Source: an uncultured Oscillospiraceae bacterium
GTDB taxonomy: Bacteria; Bacillota; Clostridia; Oscillospirales; Ruminococcaceae
Assembly (NCBI GenBank): GCA_900556525.1
Contig: USOZ01000150.1
Coordinates: 1 to 5,059, forward strand
Direction: 5' to 3'
DNA: 5,059 nucleotides
In this document: in pieces, positions 1-5,059 of the stretch
How the letters are laid out: every line of letters begins with the position of its first letter
How positions within the stretch are numbered: position 1 is the stretch's first letter
Translations under genes and position numbers: made by a program
The notes under the pieces: model-generated
Databases searched by the model: none
What the model was told of the DNA's origin: nothing
What the model saw: the letters and a program-made list of their open reading frames with translations, nothing else

Positions 1-85
1 CTTACTTCGTTGGCTTTCCTCGCATTCGGCGCACTTTACCCATTTTCCCTTTTCAAACCGGTCTTTAGAGGTTCCCATAAATTAT

Positions 86-124
86 ATGCACCCCCAAGGT
101 TAAAAACTTGGAGGTGCATTTTTT
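86..124 (+). terminator. Rho-independent terminator, rightward
   Basis: A 13-position stem (86-98 with 107-119) closes an 8-base A-rich loop and is followed by a run of six T (119-124). One C-A mismatch interrupts the stem when read on the plus strand. On the minus strand that position is a G-U pair, but no U tract follows there, so rightward termination is the better reading. It would end a transcript entering from the left edge of the window. No gene on the plus strand can be identified in the 85 bases before it. Confidence 0.6.
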
Positions 125-137
125 GCGCCTAAGCGAA

Positions 138-174
138 CAAAAAAATGAGCCCGGTTCAATTCCAAGCTCATTTT
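138..174 (-). terminator. Rho-independent terminator of the amino-acid ABC operon
   Basis: Read on the minus strand, 162-173 pairs with 143-154 in a 12-bp stem with two G-U pairs and a 7-base loop. It runs straight into a U tract (complement of the A-run at 139-145). It lies 15-50 bases past the stop codon of the ATPase gene, where the three-gene importer operon should end. Confidence 0.85.
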
Positions 175-188
175 AAATCAGTGATTTC

Positions 189-971
189 TTAAATATTGAG
201 TTCAAGCGAATTCGCAAGAAAATTTTTCAGCTTCGGGCTTTTCGGATTATCGAAAATGTCCTCGGGCGCGCCCATTTCCTCGATCATTCCGTCCGCAATG
301 AACATCACAACGTCAGAAACGTTCTTCGCAAAGTTCATCTCGTGCGTTACGATTATCATGGTGCTGTCCGTCGATTTAAGTTCCTTTATAACGCGCAGTA
401 CCTCGCCGGTAAGCTCGGGGTCAAGCGCGCTTGTCGGCTCGTCAAAGCAGAGAATATCGGGGTTGAGCATAAGCGCGCGCGCTATCGCAACACGCTGCTG
501 CTGTCCGCCGGAAAGCTCGCACGGATACGCCTCCGCGCGGTCGGCAAGACCAACCTGACCGAGCAGCTCCATTGCCTTTTTGTCAAGCGACGCGCGAAGC
601 TCGGATTTGTCCGCGCCTTTCTCCTTTTCGAGAAGCTCCGCCGCAAGCGTAAGGTTTCGCTTTATCGTATACTGCGGAAAAAGATTGAACGACTGGAAAA
701 CAAGCCCGAAATGAAGCCTGTTCATGCGCAGCGTTTTCTCGTTCGCCTTTTTATGGTCAGCCGCGTCGAACACGGCTTCTCCGTTTACGAGAATTCTGCC
801 CTCGTCGGGTGTTTCAAGAAAATTCAGACAGCGCAGGAGCGTCGTTTTTCCGCTTCCCGACGAACCGATTATCGAAAGGACAGTTCCCTTTTCCATGCTG
901 AAATCAATGCCTTTAAGAACCTCGGTTTTTCCGAAATATTTGTGCAGTTTTTCAACTTCAAGTATAGCCAT
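189..971 (-). CDS. Polar amino-acid ABC transporter, ATP-binding protein (GlnQ/HisP type)
   Basis: This is the 260-residue ATPase of an amino-acid importer. It works as a cytoplasmic dimer that drives uptake through the membrane permease encoded just upstream. All nucleotide-binding motifs are present and intact: Walker [10 protein letters not shown] (residues 36-44), Q-loop glutamine 93 in VFQSFNLFP, signature LSGGQQQR (153-160), Walker B ILCFDEP (173-179, catalytic Glu178), D-loop SALD (181-184) and switch histidine 210 in VTHEMNFA. The length and the FQSFNLFP and THEMNFA motifs are typical of the polar amino-acid (PAAT) subfamily, not of oligopeptide or sugar ATPases. The start at 971 is set by an AAAGGA site 9 bases upstream (981-986). 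The gene is last in the operon: the permease stop at 991 is only 19 bases away, and a terminator follows at 138-174. The exact amino acid carried cannot be read from the ATPase. Confidence 0.97.
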   Translation of the reverse strand: MAILEVEKLHKYFGKTEVLKGIDFSMEKGTVLSIIGSSGSGKTTLLRCLNFLETPDEGRILVNGEAVFDAADHKKANEKTLRMNRLHFGLVFQSFNLFPQYTIKRNLTLAAELLEKEKGADKSELRASLDKKAMELLGQVGLADRAEAYPCELSGGQQQRVAIARALMLNPDILCFDEPTSALDPELTGEVLRVIKELKSTDSTMIIVTHEMNFAKNVSDVVMFIADGMIEEMGAPEDIFDNPKSPKLKNFLANSLELNI

Positions 972-990
972 TTTAACCCGTCCTTTCCGC

Positions 991-1638
991 TTAGCCTCTG
1001 TAATAGTTCAGCTTCTTTTCAATAAAGCGGAACAGGATAGTGAGCAGCCCACAGAACACAAGATAGAACGCGCCGACGTAGAATATCGGCCAGATGATAG
1101 CCTTTAGACCGACTATATCCTGCGCCGCTTTTACAAGCTCGGTGACCGCAATTACACGGGCGAGCGAGGTGTCCTTTACGAGCGTTATTATTTCATTTCC
1201 GATAGGCGGGATTATCCGCTTGATTACCTGAAAGAGAACGACCTTGAAGAACACCTGTGCCTTTGTCATGCCAAGCACCTGACCCGCTTCATACTGCCCC
1301 TGCGGGATACTTTCGATACCTCCGCGGTATATCTCCGAAAAATAGCAGGCGTAGTTAATGACAAATGCTATAATAACGGCGATTTCACGGGCTAACGGCG
1401 GCCAGTTGAACAGCAGTCCCGGACCGTAGAAAACAAGTATTATCTGGAGCATGAGCGGTGTTCCGCGGATTATCCAGACAAAAGTTCTCGAAAGCCAGCG
1501 CAACGGCGTGAACTTCGACATTGAACCAAATGTCACGACAAGTCCGAGCGGCAGCGCTAAAATAAGCGTAATTCCGAAAATATAAAGCGTTTTCCAGAAT
1601 CCGTCGAGAAGCTGAAGCGTTACTTCAAGAAAAGACAT
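991..1638 (-). CDS. Polar amino-acid ABC transporter, permease (HisM/GlnP family)
   Basis: This 215-residue integral membrane protein forms the translocation channel, probably as a homodimer since the operon has one permease gene. It has the N-terminal helix of the HisM family (FWKTLYIFGITLILALP, about residues 14-30) and the diagnostic WIIRGTPLMLQ motif (55-65). Further hydrophobic segments lie near 85-100 and 183-205. The cytoplasmic EAA loop that docks on the ATPase is at about 115-135 (QYEAGQVLGMTKAQVFFKVVL). The loop is followed by Phe-Gln where many relatives have Pro-Gln, a mild departure. The length is normal for the family. The ribosome site is a GGGGG run at 1646-1650, 7 bases before the ATG; this is less canonical than those of its neighbours. 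The binding-protein stop codon lies 14 bases upstream, so the genes are probably co-transcribed. Confidence 0.96.
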   Translation of the reverse strand: MSFLEVTLQLLDGFWKTLYIFGITLILALPLGLVVTFGSMSKFTPLRWLSRTFVWIIRGTPLMLQIILVFYGPGLLFNWPPLAREIAVIIAFVINYACYFSEIYRGGIESIPQGQYEAGQVLGMTKAQVFFKVVLFQVIKRIIPPIGNEIITLVKDTSLARVIAVTELVKAAQDIVGLKAIIWPIFYVGAFYLVFCGLLTILFRFIEKKLNYYRG

Positions 1639-1652
1639 TCCCTATCCCCCGA

Positions 1653-2450
1653 TCAATATGCGAGAACGTCGGAAAGACCGTACTGCTCTGCGAGCGCCTG
1701 AAGCTTTCCTTCGTCGGCGAGCTGCTTTACAGCGTCGTTGATCTTAGCGAGCGTTTCGGTATCTTCAAGGCGCAGACCGATAGCGTACTGCTCGGGAGCG
1801 AGCTGAACCGCGTCAACGATCATGAGGTCGGAATAGTCGGTTCCTTCCTTAATGGAAGCGGTAGCCATAACGTAGTCGATAACGCCTGCGTCAACAGTTC
1901 CCGCCTTAACTTCCATAAGAACGTCTTTCTGAGCGGAGCAGCCGATGAATTCGTCCTTGGAAAGGGTTGCGTTTTCTTCGATTGCTGACTGACCTGCGGA
2001 ACCGCTTTCGGCAGCGACCTTGATATTGGCGAGGTCGGTTTCCTGCGCATACTTGTCAGCGTTGTCCTGCTTGATGATGAGGACCTGTCTGTTGTCAACA
2101 TACGGGTCGGAGAAAGCCATGTTAGCCTTGCGTTCTTCCGTTACGGTAAGACCGTTCCAGATGCAGTCGATCGTCTTGGATTTAAGCTCGGTTTCCTTCT
2201 GATCCCATTCGATTACCTGGAACTTAGGCGTAACGCCGAGCTTTGCACATACCTGCTGAGCAAATTCGGTATCAAAGCCCGTGAGAACGTTGTTCGCGTC
2301 GTAGTAGTTCATAGGCTCGTAGAGGGTGATACCGATAACGAGTTCGCCCTTATCGCTTATGTAGTCCCAGTCCTTCTTTTCGGTCTTGTTGCAGCCTGCT
2401 GCGCCGATAATCATTGCGGCAGCTGCCAGAGCAGCTAAAATCTTCTTCAT
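1653..2450 (-). CDS. Amino-acid ABC transporter substrate-binding lipoprotein (SBP family 3)
   Basis: This is the extracellular receptor of the importer, 265 residues with the start chosen here. The N-terminus (MKKILAALAAAAMIIGAAGC) is a lipoprotein signal peptide with Cys20 as the anchor; the alanine at -3 is slightly atypical for a lipobox. The family-3 signature GFDTEFAQQVCAKLG spans 58-72. Arg107 in TVTEERKANMAFSDPY matches the arginine that binds the substrate alpha-carboxylate. Asp192 in VDAGVIDYVMA matches the aspartate that binds the amino group. ESGSAGQ (148-154) is the usual interlobe segment. A longer reading starting at 2501 was rejected: that ATG lies at about the predicted transcription start and has no ribosome site, whereas 2450 has AAAGGAA 8 bases upstream. 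The gene is first in the operon. The ligand is inferred to be a polar amino acid or cystine; the sequence does not decide which. Confidence 0.96.
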   Translation of the reverse strand: MKKILAALAAAAMIIGAAGCNKTEKKDWDYISDKGELVIGITLYEPMNYYDANNVLTGFDTEFAQQVCAKLGVTPKFQVIEWDQKETELKSKTIDCIWNGLTVTEERKANMAFSDPYVDNRQVLIIKQDNADKYAQETDLANIKVAAESGSAGQSAIEENATLSKDEFIGCSAQKDVLMEVKAGTVDAGVIDYVMATASIKEGTDYSDLMIVDAVQLAPEQYAIGLRLEDTETLAKINDAVKQLADEGKLQALAEQYGLSDVLAY

Positions 2451-2458
2451 TTTTTCAT

Positions 2459-2465
2459 TTCCTTT
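2459..2465 (-). promoter_or_regulatory. Ribosome binding site fixing the SBP start
   Basis: AAAGGAA on the minus strand lies 8 bases before the ATG at 2450. It supports this ATG over the in-frame ATG at 2501. Confidence 0.85.
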
Positions 2466-2474
2466 CTTTTGCGT

Positions 2475-2494
2475 TACTGCACTATGGTGCAGTA
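2475..2494 (-). promoter_or_regulatory. Perfect palindrome in the operon leader, candidate operator
   Basis: TACTGCAC (2475-2482) and its exact reverse complement GTGCAGTA (2487-2494) are separated by 4 bases. The palindrome sits between the -10 box (2511-2516) and the ribosome site (2459-2465), so it begins about 10 bases inside the transcript. A repressor bound here would block elongation. As RNA it would form an 8-bp hairpin just ahead of the ribosome site. It has no U tract and does not match an ArgR-type box. The regulator is unknown to me. Confidence 0.5.
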
Positions 2495-2510
2495 CTGACA
2501 TGATAAATAA

Positions 2511-2539
2511 ATAATACCATAAAATCCGCTGTCCGTCAA
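2511..2539 (-). promoter_or_regulatory. Sigma-A type promoter of the amino-acid ABC operon
   Basis: On the minus strand, TTGACG (2534-2539) is followed by exactly 17 bases and then TATTAT (2511-2516). Each hexamer is one base from consensus. Transcription should start near 2504, giving a leader of about 50 bases before the binding-protein ATG. Confidence 0.75.
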
Positions 2540-2552
2540 GAGCAAATACGAC

Positions 2553-2587
2553 AAAAAAACCGCCCGCAGTATTACACGGACGGTTAA
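2553..2587 (-). terminator. Rho-independent terminator downstream of the serpin gene
   Basis: Read on the minus strand, 2577-2585 pairs with 2558-2566 in a 9-bp GC-rich stem with one U-G pair and a 10-base loop. It is followed by a seven-U tract (complement of 2553-2559). It starts about 30 bases past the ancestral serpin stop at 2615. It insulates the ABC operon promoter at 2539 from serpin transcription. Confidence 0.85.
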
Positions 2588-2614
2588 TATATACAATTTT
2601 AATATATTATGGCA

Positions 2615-2680
2615 TTACGGGCAGTTTACCGTTCCCGCAAAGAGCGGCGCGCCGTCGCTGTCGGTTATTACGAAAATGAA
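2615..2680 (-). pseudogene. Detached C-terminal end of the serpin (strands s4B/s5B)
   Basis: The minus strand reads FIFVITDSDGAPLFAGT then VNCP and a TAA stop at 2615-2617. This is the canonical serpin C-terminus, the hydrophobic core strands that end nearly every serpin with a form like PFVF...PLFMGKVVNP. It uses the same codon register as the upstream serpin frame, but that frame stops at 2729 before reaching it. No start codon or ribosome site precedes it, so it is probably not translated by itself. It shows where the intact gene ended and is directly followed by the terminator at 2553-2587. Confidence 0.85.
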
Positions 2681-2800
2681 AAAGCGGATTTCTCGCCGCT
2701 CAAAGAAGACAGCGACGGACTTTTCCTTTCACAGGTGCAGCATTCCGTGCGTGTTGCCGCAGACGAGGAGGGCGTTACCGCTGCGGCGTTCACGATGATT
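2681..2800 (+). other. Inverted serpin segment encoding the reactive-centre-loop hinge
   Basis: Forty plus-strand codons read as serpin: KADFSPLKEDSDG, then LFLSQVQHSVRVAA, then DEEGVTAAAFTMI. The last piece is the hinge of the reactive centre loop: the Glu-Glu-Gly start, small residues at about P12-P10, and Thr at about P8. It stops before the expected P1-P1' bond. The parent gene lies on the minus strand, so this block is in reverse orientation. On the minus strand the same bases give an arginine-rich nonsense tail and the stop at 2729. Breakpoints can only be placed within about 2672-2684 and 2797-2804. Short A/T runs lie at both (AAAAA at 2679-2683, TTTTT at 2799-2803; also AAAAT at 2673-2677 and ATTTT at 2798-2802). 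The plus strand stays open much further, but I do not regard that long frame as a gene. Confidence 0.8.
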
Positions 2801-3793
2801 TTTGCCCTCGTCGGGAAGTATGAGCCACATTCCGCCGCTTTCAATAAGTCCGAGCTGAATGGCGTTGAAGCCGTCGGTGTAGTAATAATTGCGCGGGCTT
2901 GTCATGTGCATGAAATTGCACTCAACGTCGCCGCTTTCCGCATGGAAAGTGTCCTTCGAGGTGCCGCTCTTGCTAAATTCGTCCGACCATTTCGCGCGGT
3001 AATACATCGTCGAAACCAGCGCGAGAACGGTTTCGGGGTCAAGGTGCATTCCCTGAACCGAGTCGGACAAAAATCCGCCCGTCTGATAGTTCGTCCAGTC
3101 CTGCAAAGCCTTATCGTAATAATCGCTGCCCATTTCTCCCGAATACGACGAAGCGTAATAGTCGTTCGCGAGAACGCCGAGGGTGTCCATATTATAATCA
3201 GTATCGTCGCGAAGCCAGAGCGAGTTTGCGATAATGCTCGTAAGCGCGCCGTCGGAGCAGTAGTTCTTATTCCAGAGCGCGCCCGCATTTTTCCGCTGTT
3301 CAGCCGTATCGGAAGCGCCGAGCAGCGAGAGTATCTGCGCGCGGCTTTCCCCGTCCGTCACCTCGGTGAGCAGGCTCAGCGCCATGTACACATTCGCGGG
3401 CGCATACAGGCTGTTTTCGCCGTTTTCTGACGCAAGAAGCAACGGCGCGGTCGTCTTGAAAAAGCTGTTCAGCTTTTCGGAATAGTCCGCCTCGTTTCCC
3501 TTTTCACGCTGGCGCTCGCGGTCGGAGCTCCACGCGTTGTACGCCTTATCAAAGCCATCCGAGTCCCAGTCGCCGTTGTCGAGAATATATGAGCGTTCGT
3601 CGGGATATGCCGCCATTTCGGGATAAACCGCCACAGCAAGCGGTTCTATCACAGGCTCGGCGGGCATTTCCGGCTCGGTGCTGAAATCATGGGTCTCGCC
3701 GATAAATTCCATTTTCTCCTCCTGCTGAGCGCAGCCCGCGAGCATTGTTCCCGCGAGAAGAAGCGCAGTTAAATTTTTAACATTTCTGTTCAT
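2729..3793 (-). CDS. Serpin-family lipoprotein, disrupted before the reactive loop
   Basis: Serpins trap target serine or cysteine proteases by a suicide conformational change. Lipoprotein forms would act at the cell surface. This frame gives 354 residues: signal peptide MNRNVKNLTALLLAGTMLAGC with a clean LAGC lipobox (Cys21), an acidic Pro/Glu-rich linker, and then the serpin fold from about residue 104 (YSEKLNSFFK). Family landmarks are NSLYAPANVYMALSLL (helix B), IANSLWLRDD, LVSTMYYRAKW (the usual Asn is Ser here) and GGMWLILPDEGK, ending near residue 331. The last 23 residues (starting NHRERRSGN) are not serpin. They are the antisense of the inverted reactive-loop block, and translation then stops. 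The product lacks the reactive loop and C-terminal strands, so inhibition is not expected. The start at 3793 has an AAAGGAGAG site 7 bases upstream; the in-frame extension to 3997 is AT-rich intergenic sequence. The ancestral gene ran to 2615. Confidence 0.85.
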   Translation of the reverse strand: MNRNVKNLTALLLAGTMLAGCAQQEEKMEFIGETHDFSTEPEMPAEPVIEPLAVAVYPEMAAYPDERSYILDNGDWDSDGFDKAYNAWSSDRERQREKGNEADYSEKLNSFFKTTAPLLLASENGENSLYAPANVYMALSLLTEVTDGESRAQILSLLGASDTAEQRKNAGALWNKNYCSDGALTSIIANSLWLRDDTDYNMDTLGVLANDYYASSYSGEMGSDYYDKALQDWTNYQTGGFLSDSVQGMHLDPETVLALVSTMYYRAKWSDEFSKSGTSKDTFHAESGDVECNFMHMTSPRNYYYTDGFNAIQLGLIESGGMWLILPDEGKNHRERRSGNALLVCGNTHGMLHL

Positions 3794-3800
3794 TTTATTT

Positions 3801-3809
3801 CTCTCCTTT
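3801..3809 (-). promoter_or_regulatory. Strong ribosome binding site of the serpin gene
   Basis: AAAGGAGAG on the minus strand lies 7 bases before the ATG at 3793. It fixes that start and suggests the gene was, or still is, well translated. Confidence 0.9.
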
Positions 3810-3922
3810 ATTAAAATCGGTACTTTCTGAATAATACACTCCATAAAAAGGAAAAAGGTTGCAAAAAACTGGCAGTGTAGAAAAATAAAACGATTTCTTT
3901 TTTGTTTTTGTGCATTTTTGTG

Positions 3923-3951
3923 TTGACAAATGTCAGAGAAGGTGCTATAAT
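3923..3951 (+). promoter_or_regulatory. Consensus sigma-A promoter of the T-box/trpX unit
   Basis: TTGACA (3923-3928), exactly 17 bases, then TATAAT (3946-3951): a perfect match to the housekeeping promoter consensus. Transcription should start near 3958, just before the T-box leader. Such a strong promoter fits control by transcription attenuation instead of initiation. Confidence 0.95.
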
Positions 3952-3957
3952 ACAAAC

Positions 3958-4227
3958 ACAGCTTAATAAAGAAACCGATGAGGCAGAGATAACACACATG
4001 AGGCGCTCACAGAGAGCGGGAGATGCTGAGAATCCCGCAGAAGGCAATGTGGCAAATGGACTGCCGAGGGCGAGGGGAAACCGCAAGGAAGTATCCGAGA
4101 CGCAGCTCACGTTACGAGCAGGAAATGTGTTGGCATTTCTCAGAGCGGACTGTTTTTTTACAGTCAATTAAGGTGGTACCGCAGATTTAACGATCTGTCC
4201 TTATTTTAAGGGCAGGTCTTTTTATTT
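3958..4227 (+). ncRNA. T-box riboswitch, probably tryptophan-specific
   Basis: The leader senses uncharged tRNA and lets transcription continue into the transporter gene. Stem I is recognisable: lower helix GGCAG (3982-3986) with CTGCC (4061-4065), next helix CACAT (3995-3999) with ATGTG (4047-4051), AG-bulge region AGAGAG (4011-4016), and a distal hairpin GCGGGA/TCCCGC (4016-4021, 4033-4038) whose loop contains GCTGAGAA. The specifier loop 3' side ends TGG-A directly before CTGCC, so UGG (4057-4059), the Trp codon, is the best reading. A stem III-like hairpin lies at about 4148-4165. The T-box core AAGGTGGTACCGC is at 4170-4182. Antiterminator pairing AAGG with CCTT and CAGAT with ATCTG excludes the terminator at 4192-4223. 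ATG (Met) is the alternative specifier. The U in UGGU would pair best with a discriminator A, and bacterial tRNA-Trp usually has G, so a G-U contact is implied. Confidence 0.93.
4192..4227 (+). terminator. T-box regulated intrinsic terminator
   Basis: An 11-bp stem (4192-4202 with 4208-4218, two U-G pairs) closes a 5-base loop and is followed by TTTTT and an AT-rich stretch. Its 5' arm contains the ATCTG and CCTT elements that the T-box core would capture in the antiterminator, so the two structures are mutually exclusive. Confidence 0.92.
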
Positions 4228-4314
4228 TATCCGGAAAAATAAAAGCGGTAGAACAAAAGTAATTATGAACAAGAATGCTTCCAACAGGCACTCACAGACG
4301 AAAGGAAGACTATT

Positions 4315-5059
4315 ATGAAAAAGACAAAAATTTTTGCAGCAGCAACAGCAGCAGTTATGACGATCGCAGGCATGAGCGCTTGCAGCTCACAGACCGAAAG
4401 CGGCGCACAGGGCGGCGCAGAAAACACCGAAAAGGAATACACCGTAGCTATCGTACAGCCCATGTCCCACCCCTCGCTCAACCAGATTCGCGAATCTATC
4501 GAATCCACAATAAACGCTTCGGGCAAGAATATAAAGGTGGTTTTCAAGAACGCCGAGGGCGACGCAAGTATGCTCACCACGATAATGCAGGATCTCGTTT
4601 CGAGCAATGTTGACGTTATCGTTCCTATCGCTACAAACACCGCGCAGGCTGCAATGGCTGCAACGAGCGATATTCCGATCGTTTTCTCCGCAGTAAGCAC
4701 GCCCGTTGAAGCGGGTCTTGTTCCCTCGTTCGACGAAACGAACGGCAATATCACAGGCGTTTCGGACGCGATTTCCGTTGAGGACATTTTCGGACTCGCT
4801 GCAGAGCTTACCCCCGACGCAAAGACCTTTGGTTTTGTTTACTGCACCAGTGAAATAAACTCCGTTACGGGTATCGAACGCGCAAAGGAATACTGCGACG
4901 CGAACGGACTTTCCTACAAGGAAGCGACCGTTACGGGAACGGCGGATATCCAGCAGGCTGTAACTTCCCTCGCGAACGACGTTGACGCATTCTTCACGCT
5001 CGACGATAACACCGTAGCTTCCGCTATGCCGACATACGCACAGGTCGCTACCGACGCCG
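4315..5059 (+). CDS. trpX: TrpX-type ABC transporter substrate-binding lipoprotein, 3' partial
   Basis: The first 248 codons are present and the gene runs off the right edge (the family is usually about 320-340 residues). It begins with a lipoprotein signal peptide ending MSAC (anchor Cys23), then a short Ser/Gly/Gln-rich linker and a two-lobed periplasmic-binding fold of the ABC_sub_bind family. Typical motifs are YTVAIVQPMSHPSLNQIR (42-59), KNAEGDASMLTTIMQDLVS (78-96), VDVIVPIATNTAQAA (99-113), DIPIVFSAVSTPVEAGLV (119-136) and NITGVSD (145-151). A ribosome site AAAGGAAG (4301-4308) lies 6 bases before the ATG. In Firmicutes this family includes TrpX of the TrpXYZ tryptophan importer, often under Trp T-boxes. 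The leader here, with its UGG specifier, supports that role. Tryptophan specificity is inferred from leader and family, not from binding residues. Genes for permease (TrpY) and ATPase (TrpZ) would be expected next. Confidence 0.9.
   Translation, partial: MKKTKIFAAATAAVMTIAGMSACSSQTESGAQGGAENTEKEYTVAIVQPMSHPSLNQIRESIESTINASGKNIKVVFKNAEGDASMLTTIMQDLVSSNVDVIVPIATNTAQAAMAATSDIPIVFSAVSTPVEAGLVPSFDETNGNITGVSDAISVEDIFGLAAELTPDAKTFGFVYCTSEINSVTGIERAKEYCDANGLSYKEATVTGTADIQQAVTSLANDVDAFFTLDDNTVASAMPTYAQVATDA

Noticed and set aside
342..1107. Plus-strand open frames opposite the ATPase and permease genes
   Set aside because: Antisense shadows of well-supported ABC transporter genes.
2451..2501. N-terminal extension of the amino-acid binding protein to an ATG at 2501
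   Set aside because: It starts at about the predicted transcription start, runs through the palindrome, has no ribosome site, and would bury the lipoprotein signal peptide.
2585..2609. AT-only inverted repeat TAATATAT/ATATATTA just past the serpin stop
   Set aside because: Low-complexity AT sequence next to a convincing GC-rich terminator; too weak to assign a role.
2609..3430. Long plus-strand open frame opposite the serpin gene
   Set aside because: Beyond the first part (2681-2800) it is basic low-quality antisense of the serpin with no ribosome site; only the inverted hinge segment in it is meaningful.
3831..3859. Possible serpin promoter with TATTAT at 3831-3836 on the minus strand
   Set aside because: The -10 is plausible, but at 17 bases the -35 would be ACCTTT, and the better TTGCAA (3859-3864) is 22 bases away, so I could not support it as a feature.
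3794..3997. N-terminal extension of the serpin frame to 3997
   Set aside because: It is AT-rich intergenic sequence overlapping the divergent promoter; the lipoprotein start at 3793 has a strong ribosome site.
3902..4171. Open frame through the T-box leader on the plus strand
   Set aside because: It spans the promoter and the structured T-box RNA; it is open by chance.
4263..4787. Minus-strand open frame opposite trpX
   Set aside because: Antisense shadow of a clear lipoprotein binding-protein gene; no ribosome site or family features.
1..5059. CRISPR arrays, tRNA or rRNA genes, insertion sequences
   Set aside because: No spaced direct repeats, no tRNA cloverleaf ends, no transposase motifs seen in the window.

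Overview
The window looks like chromosomal DNA of a Gram-positive, low-to-medium GC Clostridia, probably a gut Oscillospiraceae/Ruminococcaceae relative. The signs are strong AAAGGA/AAAGGAG ribosome sites, consensus sigma-A promoters, U-tract terminators, a T-box leader, lipoprotein-anchored binding proteins and a lipoprotein serpin. No database search was possible, so this placement is an inference.

Layout. Positions 1-188 hold no complete gene. They carry two hairpins: one facing right (86-124) that would end a transcript entering from the left edge, and one facing left (138-174) that ends the amino-acid transporter operon. From 2450 down to 189, on the minus strand, lies a compact three-gene operon for a polar amino-acid ABC importer: binding lipoprotein, single permease, ATPase. 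It has a promoter (TTGACG-N17-TATTAT) at 2539-2511 and a perfect 8-bp palindrome in its short leader that could be an operator. Positions 2553-2587 hold the terminator of the next gene upstream on the same strand.

That next gene (3793 down to 2615) is the most interesting object. It is a serpin (serine-protease inhibitor) attached to a lipoprotein signal peptide. The minus-strand frame is good serpin up to the motif LILPDEGK, then turns to nonsense and stops at 2729. About 120 bp there (roughly 2681-2800) encode the serpin reactive-loop hinge (DEEGVTAAAFTMI) on the opposite, plus strand. The canonical serpin C-terminus (FIFVITDSDGAPLFAGT...) then resumes on the minus strand and ends at 2615. 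The reactive-loop block is therefore inverted within its own gene. Comparison with the family fold suggests that roughly 55 and 17 codons are missing on its two sides. This is either a pseudogene made by a deletion-inversion-deletion event, a rare invertible state, or an assembly artefact.

Divergent from the serpin, the plus strand has a fully consensus promoter (TTGACA-N17-TATAAT, 3923-3951). It drives a T-box riboswitch (about 3958-4227) whose specifier triplet reads best as UGG (tryptophan). The T-box controls a TrpX-type (ABC_sub_bind family) substrate-binding lipoprotein starting at 4315 and running off the right edge. The combination fits a tryptophan importer expressed when uncharged tRNA-Trp accumulates; permease and ATPase genes are expected beyond the window.
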